Positions 24,646 to 31,680 of a stretch of DNA of 64,000 nucleotides are shown here, in pieces. The notes beneath the pieces are model-generated. The model was not told where the DNA came from. It was given only the letters and a program-made list of their open reading frames with translations, and did not search any database. The DNA lies in assembly GCF_003012815.1 (NCBI RefSeq), contig NZ_PXYJ01000001.1, positions 806,001 to 870,000 on the forward strand, in the 5' to 3' direction. The stretch's first letter is position 1; every line of letters starts with the position of its first letter. The position numbers and the translations under genes are program-made. This DNA comes from Allosphingosinicella vermicomposti. Lineage in GTDB: Bacteria; Pseudomonadota; Alphaproteobacteria; Sphingomonadales; Sphingomonadaceae.

Positions 24646-26496
24646 ATGAAAGTCACGATCTCCGCTGCCTCCGCCGCGGCCATTGCTGCCTGCCTGGCGT
24701 TCAGCGCGCCTGCCGCAGCACAAAATCAAACCCCGGCCCGGGCAGCGCCAGCTGCGGCGCTCACGGCTGCGGACGCCGATGCCTTCGTTGCGGCGGCGGA
24801 AAAGGAGCTTGGCGATTTTAGTGTGATCAGCGCGCGCGCCGCCTGGGTCAACAACACCTATATCACCGATGATACCGACGCGCTCTCCGCCTATTTCGGC
24901 ACCATCGGCACGGAAAAGTCCGTTCGGCTCGCCAATGAGGCGGCGAAGTTCAACGATGTAAAGGGTCTCAGCTACGACACGCGCCGCAAGCTCGACATCC
25001 TTAAGGGCGGGCTCGTTCTTCCGGCGCCGACGACGGACGGGGCTGCCGCGGAGCTCAACGAGATTTCGACCCGCCTCAATTCCACCTACGGCAAAGGCCG
25101 TGGCACGCTGAATGGCGAGGTAAAGACCGGGAACGACCTCGAAGCCCTGATGGGCACGACGCGGGATCCGGAAGACCTGAAGGAAATGTGGACGAGCTGG
25201 CACACCAATGTCGGCACGCCGATGCGCGAGGATTATGCGCGCCTCGTTGAAATCGCGAACCAGGGCGCGAAGGAACTTGGCTTCAAGGATACGGGCGCCA
25301 TGTGGCGTTCGGGCTATGACATGCCCGCCGACGAATTCGCGGCAATGATGGACAAATTGTGGGGCGAGGTGAAGCCGCTCTATGACGATCTCCATTGCTA
25401 CGCGCGTACTAAGCTCAACGAAAAATATGGCGATGAGGTACAGGCGAAGACTGGCCCCATTCGTGCCGACCTCCTCGGCAACATGTGGGCTCAGGAATGG
25501 GGCAATATTTACGACATCGTCGCGCCGCAGGGTGCCGGAGATATCGGCTACGACTTGACCGACCTGCTGGTTGAAAACGGCTATGACGCGACGAAGATCG
25601 TGAAGACGGGCGAAGGGTTCTTCAGTTCGCTGGGCTTCGCCCCGCTTCCCGAAACCTTCTGGCAGCGTTCGATGATCACCGCCCCGCGTGACCGCGAAGT
25701 CGTCTGCCATGCCTCGGCCTGGGATCTCGACAATAAGGACGATCTGCGCATCAAAATGTGCACGAAGGTCAATGCCGCCGATTTCGTGACCGTCCACCAC
25801 GAGCTTGGGCACAATTACTATCAGCGGGCTTATAATAAGCAGCCGTTCCTCTACCTCAACAGCGCGAATGATGGTTTCCACGAAGCGATCGGTGACACAA
25901 TCGCGCTTTCGGTGACGCCGGAATATCTGACGCAGATCGGTCTTCTCGATAAATCGAAGGTGCCGTCGGCTGACAAGGATATCGGCCTGCTTCTCAACCA
26001 GGCGATGGATAAGGTTGCATTCCTGCCGTTCGGCCTGCTGGTCGACAAATGGCGGTGGGGCGTATTCGACGGCTCCATCACGCCCGTAAATTACAACAAG
26101 GCGTGGAACGACCTTCGTCTGCAATATCAGGGCATCGTGCCTCCGGTTGAGCGTACCGAGGCTCAATTCGATCCGGGCGCCAAATACCATATTCCTGGTA
26201 ACACGCCTTATGCGCGCTACTTCCTCGCCCGTATCTTGCAGTTCCAATTCTATAAGGCGGCCTGCGATCAGGCCGGTTGGAAGGGCCCGCTTCACCGCTG
26301 CTCCTTCTATGGCAACAAGGACGTCGGAACGAAGCTGAACGCGATGCTTGAAATGGGCGCCTCGCGCCCTTGGCCGGAAGCGCTTCAAAGCTTCACCGGG
26401 ACCAAGCAGATGTCCGGCAAGGCGATGCTCGAATATTTCCGCCCGCTGCAGACCTGGCTCAAGCGCCAGAACAAGGGCAAGAGCTGTGGCTGGTAA
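24646..26496 (+). CDS. Exported M2-family (ACE-like) dicarboxypeptidase
   Basis: A 616-aa zinc metallopeptidase resembling angiotensin-converting enzyme. A signal peptide (MKVTISAASAAAIAACLAFS, cut after AAAQ) directs export. The zinc site is HELGH at 385-389 with the third ligand Glu413 in NDGFHEAIGDT. Other family features are MWAQEWGNIYD and FLPFGLLVDKWRWGVFDG. It would cleave dipeptides from peptide C-termini in the periplasm. ATG at 24646 starts the signal peptide. A terminator follows it. Confidence 0.95.
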   Translation: MKVTISAASAAAIAACLAFSAPAAAQNQTPARAAPAAALTAADADAFVAAAEKELGDFSVISARAAWVNNTYITDDTDALSAYFGTIGTEKSVRLANEAAKFNDVKGLSYDTRRKLDILKGGLVLPAPTTDGAAAELNEISTRLNSTYGKGRGTLNGEVKTGNDLEALMGTTRDPEDLKEMWTSWHTNVGTPMREDYARLVEIANQGAKELGFKDTGAMWRSGYDMPADEFAAMMDKLWGEVKPLYDDLHCYARTKLNEKYGDEVQAKTGPIRADLLGNMWAQEWGNIYDIVAPQGAGDIGYDLTDLLVENGYDATKIVKTGEGFFSSLGFAPLPETFWQRSMITAPRDREVVCHASAWDLDNKDDLRIKMCTKVNAADFVTVHHELGHNYYQRAYNKQPFLYLNSANDGFHEAIGDTIALSVTPEYLTQIGLLDKSKVPSADKDIGLLLNQAMDKVAFLPFGLLVDKWRWGVFDGSITPVNYNKAWNDLRLQYQGIVPPVERTEAQFDPGAKYHIPGNTPYARYFLARILQFQFYKAACDQAGWKGPLHRCSFYGNKDVGTKLNAMLEMGASRPWPEALQSFTGTKQMSGKAMLEYFRPLQTWLKRQNKGKSCGW

Positions 26497-26538
26497 GGAA
26501 AACGGCTGACAAACGGGCTGTAAATGGTTAATTCAGAT

Positions 26539-26570
26539 GGGGCGGGGCAGGGATGCGCCGCCCCTTCTTT
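26539..26570 (+). terminator. Rho-independent terminator after the M2 peptidase gene
   Basis: Stem GGGGCGG (26539-26545) with CCGCCCC (26558-26564) is followed by TTCTTT. It lies 42 bp after the stop codon. It also argues that the next gene begins after it, at 26592, rather than at the upstream ATG at 26553. Confidence 0.75.
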
Positions 26571-26591
26571 ATCAGCTGGAGAATGCCGCCG

Positions 26592-27125
26592 ATGATCGCG
26601 GCCCGCATCGTAATTCTTTCTTCTCTCGCCCTTGCCACATCCGTCACCGCCGCGCCGCCGGTGTGGAATCCCAAGGCGCCCGAAAACCGGCAGCTTATCG
26701 CCGGATTCAATGCGGATACGGTGGGCGGCGTATTGCGATCTATCGGTGCGCGCTATCAGGCGGGCGGGACGGCGGCGGCACCGCGCCTCCTCGTCACCTT
26801 CCCGAATGGCCGGAAGGCGACCCTGCTGCTCAGTTCATGCGTTGGGGGAAGCTGCAAGGCATTGAGCATGCAGGCGTCCTGGACGAAAATCGCCAACACG
26901 CCGCAGCCACAGGTCGCAGACGCGATTGCCCGCTTCAATCACAAATATGCCTTTGCGAAGGTCTATTTATCGCCGGAAGGCAATCCATCCATGCAGCGTT
27001 ATCTGACAGCGGACTATGGCTTCATTCGCGGTGACCTTGCCGTCAATTTCCTCGTTTTCGCGAGCCAGGCTGAAACCTTTGCAACCGAAGTGCTGGGACC
27101 GCTGGAAAAGAAGCGCTCTTCCTGA
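26592..27125 (+). CDS. Exported YbjN-domain protein
   Basis: A 177-aa protein with a signal peptide (MIAARIVILSSLALATSVTA, cut at TAAPP). The body resembles the YbjN family, which has a fold like type III secretion chaperones: TLLLSSCVGGSCKALSMQAS, then IARFNHKYAFAKVYLSPEGN and YLTADYGFIRGDLAVNFLVF. Two Cys in SSCVGGSC could form a disulfide in the periplasm. ATG at 26592 has GGAG 9 bases upstream; 26583 is an alternative start. The function is unknown. Confidence 0.75.
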   Translation: MIAARIVILSSLALATSVTAAPPVWNPKAPENRQLIAGFNADTVGGVLRSIGARYQAGGTAAAPRLLVTFPNGRKATLLLSSCVGGSCKALSMQASWTKIANTPQPQVADAIARFNHKYAFAKVYLSPEGNPSMQRYLTADYGFIRGDLAVNFLVFASQAETFATEVLGPLEKKRSS

Positions 27126-27126
27126 G

Positions 27127-28278
27127 TTAGCCGACATGGATGTCGGCTGCGTCCGGCTCCCTATAAGGTGTCGCCTCAAGAATCTCGATCATCGACGGGT
27201 CGTGACCGGTGATATTATTGTCGGTCAGGTCGTGAAGTTGACGCGGTTCGAAGGCTGAACGACGCGACATGGCGCGCCGACCAAGGATCAGTCCCGCCGC
27301 AGCCATTATCGCGCCGCCGGCGATTGCCGCAGTGGCGAGTGGGTGCATTTGTGCCTTTAGCGTTAAACTCCGGCGGCGGACATACTGGTCATGGCTGGAT
27401 TCGATGTCGCCATCGCGGCGCGGTTCGAACAAATTGTCCTTGGTGCCGGCCGGTGGACGCCGGTCGATGCTTTGTAATTCTTCGCCAAAAAAGCGTTCCA
27501 TGATTTTGTCCGTGCTGCGCGGGAAAATGTTCGCGAGCTTCGTCAGCACGATGCCCTGACCGCCAACGATCATGGCCCGTTTCGAATGTTCGGCGGCATG
27601 GCAGATCGCCTCCGCAGTGAGGCGCGGGTCGTAAACGGTAGGCGGGATGGCCGCAGGCTTGTCCATCTTGTTGCGGGCGTGATCGGGATAGGGGGTGTGC
27701 ATGCCGGTCGGCTTGATCAAAGTTACGGAGATGGGCGCATTTTCCATCTCCAATTCCATGCGGAGCGCTTCGGTAAATCCCTGGACGGCGTGCTTCATCG
27801 CCGAATAGGCGCCCTGGACCGGGACCGAACGGTCGGACAGGATCGAGCCGACATTGATGATCGCTCCGCCCCGTTCGCGGAGGCGGCGGGCCGCGAGGAG
27901 TGAGGCATTGACGAGCCCGAAATAGCCGATGTCGAAGATTTGGCGATGCTCGCCCATCGTTGTGTCGTCGAGGCGGGCGAACATTGCGACTGCGGCGTTG
28001 TTGATCCAGGTGTCGAAGCCGCCAAATTCGCGTGTCGCAAGATCGGCGATCCTGTGCGGCGCGCCTTCGTCCGCCAAATCGGCGGCGAGGAAGGCGGCGC
28101 GACCGCCTTTGGCCCTGATCTCGCCGGTTATTTGCTGAAGCGCATCCTGATTGCGGGCAACGAGCACGACGGCGGCGCCGCGTTCAGCCGCCAGGAGAGC
28201 AGTTGCAAGACCGATGCCGCTCGACGCCCCGGTGACTACGATGACCTGTTCTTCGATGGGTTTAAGTCGCGCCGCCAT
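27127..28278 (-). CDS. Short-chain dehydrogenase/reductase with a membrane tail
   Basis: A 383-aa SDR. The NAD(P) loop is TGASSGIG (16-23), NNAA is in place, and the catalytic Ser145, Tyr158 and Lys162 are in VGSILSDRSVPVQGAYSAMK. Classical SDRs end near 250-270 aa. This one continues with a basic region, a hydrophobic segment (MHPLATAAIAGGAIMAAAGL) and a polar tail with a YREPD motif, suggesting a membrane-anchored enzyme. The substrate is unknown. It is convergent with the YbjN-like gene, with one base between the stop codons. Confidence 0.9.
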   Translation of the reverse strand: MAARLKPIEEQVIVVTGASSGIGLATALLAAERGAAVVLVARNQDALQQITGEIRAKGGRAAFLAADLADEGAPHRIADLATREFGGFDTWINNAAVAMFARLDDTTMGEHRQIFDIGYFGLVNASLLAARRLRERGGAIINVGSILSDRSVPVQGAYSAMKHAVQGFTEALRMELEMENAPISVTLIKPTGMHTPYPDHARNKMDKPAAIPPTVYDPRLTAEAICHAAEHSKRAMIVGGQGIVLTKLANIFPRSTDKIMERFFGEELQSIDRRPPAGTKDNLFEPRRDGDIESSHDQYVRRRSLTLKAQMHPLATAAIAGGAIMAAAGLILGRRAMSRRSAFEPRQLHDLTDNNITGHDPSMIEILEATPYREPDAADIHVG

Positions 28279-28373
28279 TTTACTCTCCTCGATCTAGGGG
28301 GAGGAATGCGACCGGGACGCTGGAGTTGCTGGAAGACCGATGAGCAGAGGCGGAACGAAGCTAAAACGCCCTT

Positions 28374-28443
28374 CGTCTCGTTGCGAGCGTAGCGAAGCAA
28401 TCCAGCGGCCACCGAATTTGGTGGCCGGATAGATTGCTTCGCT
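28374..28443. repeat. Family D imperfect palindrome
   Basis: GAGCGTAGCGAAGCAATCCA and GATAGATTGCTTCGCT are inverted, with an inner stem CGGCCACC-GAATTT-GGTGGCCG. It lies in the 180-bp gap between the SDR start and the peroxiredoxin stop, and could terminate the peroxiredoxin transcript. Confidence 0.85.
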
Positions 28444-28458
28444 CTAATCTAAAGACAA

Positions 28459-28941
28459 TTAAAGGCGTTCGGTGAGATAATCCGCGCTGCTGACGTTGAA
28501 TGCACCGGGTTCCTCGACATTCAGCTGTTCGACGACGCCATCGTTGACGACCATCGAATAACGCTGTCCGCGCGTACCCATGCCGAATTTGGAGCCGTCC
28601 ATGGTGAGGCCCACCGCTTTGGCGAAGTCGCCATTGCCGTCGGCGAGCATGGTGACTTTGTCGCCAACTTCGGCATTATTGCCCCATGCGCCCATAACGA
28701 AAGCGTCGTTGACGGCGGTACAGGCGATTTCGTCAACGCCCTTGCCCTTGATATCCTCCGCTTTTTCGATGAACCCTGGAAGGTGGCGGGCCGAGCAGGT
28801 GGGGGTGAAGGCGCCGGGAACCGAGAAAAGCGCGACACGACGGCCCGCGAAATAATCTTCGCTGCCAATTTGTTCGGGGCCATCCGGCGTGACTTTCGTA
28901 AGGGTCACGGACGGAATGCGATCGCCAACGGAAATGGTCAT
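28459..28941 (-). CDS. Peroxiredoxin (Prx5/AhpE-like thiol peroxidase)
   Basis: A 160-aa peroxiredoxin of the Prx5 class, which reduces peroxides with glutathione, glutaredoxin or thioredoxin. The peroxidatic Cys is in PGAFTPTCSARHLPGF and the family segment TAVNDAFVMGAWG follows. The conserved Arg lies in GTRGQRYSMVVNDG. ATG at 28941 starts MTISVGDRIPS with AAAGGA upstream; the longer frame reads through the next gene's opposite strand. It is divergent from yqgE. Confidence 0.95.
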   Translation of the reverse strand: MTISVGDRIPSVTLTKVTPDGPEQIGSEDYFAGRRVALFSVPGAFTPTCSARHLPGFIEKAEDIKGKGVDEIACTAVNDAFVMGAWGNNAEVGDKVTMLADGNGDFAKAVGLTMDGSKFGMGTRGQRYSMVVNDGVVEQLNVEEPGAFNVSSADYLTERL

Positions 28942-29053
28942 GAAACTGATCCTTTGATGTGAAGATAAAGCTGCAAATCGTTCCGGCCGCATAACAGGGC
29001 GGATCGCCCGCGAACAGGGGCGATGCGGTTTGGAAAACGGCAGGCCTGCGCCT

Positions 29054-29626
29054 ATGTTCCGTATCATGGACGGGCCCATTTTTCTTGCAGGACAGTTCCT
29101 TCTTGCCATGCCGGGCATCGGCGATCCACGGTTCGACAAGGCTGTGCTCGCCATCTGCGCGCATGATGAAGATGGCGCGTTGGGTATCGGGCTGGGGCGC
29201 GTGATGCCGCGCATCCGCTTCCACGATCTCCTAGGCCAACTCGGCATCGATCCGGGCGACGCACCCAATGCGGTGATCCACCAGGGCGGACCGGTGGAGC
29301 CTCAGCGTGGCTTTGTCCTTCACTCATCCGATTGGGGCGGGGAGGGCACTGTCGATGTCGCTGGACGCTGGCGGCTTACCGGAACGCTCGATATTTTGAA
29401 GGCCATCGCAGCTGGAAAGGGTCCGACCCGATGGGTCTCCGCGCTCGGCTACGCCGGTTGGAGCGCCGGACAACTCGACGAGGAAATGACCCGCCATGGC
29501 TGGTTCTCGGTTCAGGGCGATGAAGCGCTGATGTTCGATTGCGGAGTGGATCAGCGCTGGGACCGCGGTTTTGCAAGCGCGGGTATCGACCCCCGATTGC
29601 TGACCAGCAGTTTCGGCACGGCTTAA
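29054..29626 (+). CDS. yqgE: YqgE/AlgH family protein (UPF0301)
   Basis: A 190-aa protein of the YqgE/AlgH family. Conserved features: FLAGQFLLAMPGIGDPRFDK, IHQGGPVEPQRGFVLHS, VSALGYAGWSAGQLDEEMTR and GWFSVQGDEALMFD. The biochemical role is unknown; AlgH was linked to alginate regulation in Pseudomonas. Start codons at 29054 or 29066 are both possible because no clear Shine-Dalgarno is present. It is divergent from the peroxiredoxin gene, a frequent association of redox genes but not proof of a link. Confidence 0.92.
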   Translation: MFRIMDGPIFLAGQFLLAMPGIGDPRFDKAVLAICAHDEDGALGIGLGRVMPRIRFHDLLGQLGIDPGDAPNAVIHQGGPVEPQRGFVLHSSDWGGEGTVDVAGRWRLTGTLDILKAIAAGKGPTRWVSALGYAGWSAGQLDEEMTRHGWFSVQGDEALMFDCGVDQRWDRGFASAGIDPRLLTSSFGTA

Positions 29627-29637
29627 ATCCTGCTTCC

Positions 29638-29715
29638 GTTACCCGGCGAAAGCGGGGGGCTAGCGACGAAATTGCATCAAATGGTCCTGAGATCCCGGCT
29701 TTCGCCGGGATGACG
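29638..29715. repeat. Family A palindrome, degenerate left arm
   Basis: The left arm ACCCGGCGAAAGCGGGGGGC has lost symmetry; the right arm GATCCCGGCTTTCGCCGGGA with TGACG is intact. It starts 11 bp after yqgE. The degenerate arm suggests an older, decaying copy. Confidence 0.85.
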
Positions 29716-29733
29716 GGGTGGGGCGTGAGGGGC

Positions 29734-29753
29734 ATATAAAGATGTCTTTATAT
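29734..29753. promoter_or_regulatory. Perfect 20-bp palindrome upstream of ahcY (putative operator)
   Basis: ATATAAAGA-TG-TCTTTATAT is a perfect inverted repeat of 9-bp arms, about 85 bp before the ahcY start and AT-rich in a GC-rich genome. Its shape is typical of ArsR-family operators. ArsR-type SahR regulators are known to control S-adenosylhomocysteine recycling genes, so ahcY is a fitting target. The assignment is inference. Confidence 0.6.
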
Positions 29754-29836
29754 TTGCCTTGCGGCGCGTGCGCGGCTAGGAGCGCGCTCATGCTGGCCGC
29801 CCTCAAGCGGCCTTCCGTCATTTTAGGAGACCCATC

Positions 29837-31249
29837 GTGGCGACTCAGGCCCAGACCCGCTCGAATGATTATGTGATCAAGGATATCAGCCTCGCCGCTT
29901 TCGGCCGCAAGGAAATCGAAATCGCCGAAACCGAAATGCCGGGCTTGATGGCGCTCCGGGCCGAATATGGTGCGTCGAAGCTTTTGAAGGGTGCGCGCAT
30001 CACCGGCTCGCTCCACATGACCATCCAGACGGCCGTGCTTATCGAGACGCTGACCGCGCTCGGCGCCGACGTGCGCTGGGCGTCGTGCAACATCTTCTCG
30101 ACTCAGGACCACGCCGCCGCCGCAATCGCCGCGACCGGCGTTCCGGTTTTCGCCGTGAAGGGCGAAACGCTGGAAGAATATTGGGATTATGTCGTGCGCA
30201 TCTTCGATTGGGGCCAGGACCAGGTCTGCAACATGATCCTCGACGATGGCGGCGATGCCACCATGTTCGCCCTCTGGGGCGCGCGCGTCGAAGCCGGTGA
30301 AGAGCTGTTCACCCCGACCAACGAGGAAGAGGAAATCTTCGCCGCGACGCTGAAGAAGTTCCTCGCCGAACGTCCCGGCTACCTCACCAAGACCGTGCAG
30401 GCGATCAAGGGCGTGTCGGAAGAAACCACGACGGGCGTTCACCGCCTTTACGATCTCGCCAAGAAGGGCAAGCTCCCTTTCCCGGCGATCAACGTCAACG
30501 ACAGCGTGACCAAGTCGAAGTTCGACAATCTCTATGGCTGCAAGGAAAGCCTCGTCGACGCCATCCGCCGCGCCACCGACGTGATGCTTGCCGGCAAAGT
30601 TGCGGTCGTCGCGGGCTTCGGCGATGTCGGCAAGGGGTCGGCCCAGTCGCTCCGTAACGGCGGCGCCCGCGTTCTGGTCACCGAAATCGACCCGATCTGC
30701 GCACTACAGGCGGCGATGGAAGGCTTTGAAGTCGTGACGATGGAAGAGGCGACCAAGCGCGCCGACATCTTCGTCACCGCGACGGGCAATGCCGACGTCA
30801 TCACGCTCGATCACATGCGCGCGATGAAGAATATGGCGATCGTCTGCAACATCGGCCACTTCGACAGCGAGATTCAGATCGGCGCGCTCAGCAACATGAA
30901 ATGGACCGAGATCAAGCCGCAGGTCGACGAAGTCGAATTTCCGGACGGCAAGAAGATCATCGTCCTTTCGAAGGGCCGCCTCGTCAACCTCGGCAACGCC
31001 ACCGGCCACCCGAGCTTCGTGATGAGCAGCAGCTTCACGAACCAGGTGATTGCCCAGATCGAACTGTGGACGAGCTCTGACAAGTATAAGAACGACGTCT
31101 ACGTGCTTCCCAAGCACCTCGACGAAAAGGTCGCCGCCCTCCACCTCGAAAAGCTCGGCGTCAAACTCACGACCCTGACGCAGCAACAGGCTGATTATAT
31201 CGGCGTGCCGGTTGAAGGCCCGTTCAAGCCGGATCACTATCGTTACTGA
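29837..31249 (+). CDS. ahcY: Adenosylhomocysteinase
   Basis: A 470-aa NAD-dependent enzyme that splits S-adenosylhomocysteine to adenosine and homocysteine, removing a product that inhibits methyltransferases. Conserved pieces include [20 protein letters not shown], the NAD loop [16 protein letters not shown], the Cys in [12 protein letters not shown] and the C-terminal [13 protein letters not shown]. It starts at GTG 29837 with TTAGGAGA upstream. A hairpin GGCCGC-CCTCAA-GCGGCC lies in the leader (29795-29812). It has its own terminator and is followed by divL, as in many alphaproteobacteria. Confidence 0.97.
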   Translation: MATQAQTRSNDYVIKDISLAAFGRKEIEIAETEMPGLMALRAEYGASKLLKGARITGSLHMTIQTAVLIETLTALGADVRWASCNIFSTQDHAAAAIAATGVPVFAVKGETLEEYWDYVVRIFDWGQDQVCNMILDDGGDATMFALWGARVEAGEELFTPTNEEEEIFAATLKKFLAERPGYLTKTVQAIKGVSEETTTGVHRLYDLAKKGKLPFPAINVNDSVTKSKFDNLYGCKESLVDAIRRATDVMLAGKVAVVAGFGDVGKGSAQSLRNGGARVLVTEIDPICALQAAMEGFEVVTMEEATKRADIFVTATGNADVITLDHMRAMKNMAIVCNIGHFDSEIQIGALSNMKWTEIKPQVDEVEFPDGKKIIVLSKGRLVNLGNATGHPSFVMSSSFTNQVIAQIELWTSSDKYKNDVYVLPKHLDEKVAALHLEKLGVKLTTLTQQQADYIGVPVEGPFKPDHYRY

Positions 31250-31297
31250 TTTCCGGCTCACTTCATGGTTGTGGAATCGGCCGTGACATTCGCTAAG

Positions 31298-31336
31298 AAA
31301 AAGGCGGGGTGGCTTAGCCATTCCGCCTTTTTCTTT
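31298..31336 (+). terminator. Rho-independent terminator after ahcY
   Basis: AAAAAGGCGG (31298-31307) pairs with CCGCCTTTTT (31323-31332), with an inner TGGC-TTA-GCCA stem, followed by CTTT. It is a classic intrinsic terminator about 50 bp past the ahcY stop, so divL needs its own promoter. Confidence 0.9.
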
Positions 31337-31419
31337 GCCGGTCACGTCGACCGTTGCTGTGGCCGGATTTCCTTTTATGCTTGGACCGGGCCCGGTGTTG
31401 GCCGTTTGCTGTATTTTGA

Positions 31420-31680
31420 AGGGGCGGACCGATCAGTTTTTCATCGTCGACCCTGACATTTTTTGGCGCGGCCACCGGCATCTGGCTCGCTGGGCTCTCC
31501 TGGCTGACCTATCGCGGCGCGCGGGGCGCTGCCATCGCCGCTGGTTCCGAGCAACAAGCGCTGTCGGCATTTGCGCTGCTCGCTAACGGTCCCGCTCTAC
31601 CAGTTATCGTCACTGCCAAAGGTGAACTCGATGCCAGCCGGGCGTTTGAAGAGCGCCTGGGCATCCACGGCAGTGGCGCG
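31420..31680 (+). other. In-frame upstream extension of divL without ATG, GTG or TTG
   Basis: Reading backwards in the divL frame, the sequence stays open from 31681 to a TGA at 31417. It encodes a good membrane helix (FFGAATGIWLAGLSWLTYRG) and then AAGSEQQALSAFALLANGPA, which continues smoothly into the downstream domain. No ATG, GTG or TTG occurs in this frame here. GAAGGGG stands 7 bases before an ATC at 31432 (ISFSSSTLTFF). The real start may be this ATC, a CTG (31453), or a sequence error. Confidence 0.6.

Noticed and set aside
24559-26388. A 609-aa minus-strand frame opposite the M2 peptidase
   Set aside because: The plus-strand gene has a signal peptide, zinc site and terminator; the antisense frame has none of these.
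29755-29836. A SAH or SAM riboswitch in the ahcY leader
   Set aside because: I could not match the conserved core of any known SAH or SAM riboswitch class; only a simple GGCCGC/GCGGCC hairpin is clear.
31335-31586. An 83-aa plus-strand frame just before divL
   Set aside because: It overlaps the membrane-helix part of divL in another frame and has no Shine-Dalgarno or family. I considered it as the front half of a frameshifted divL, but the divL frame itself continues well upstream without a break, so a frameshift is not needed.
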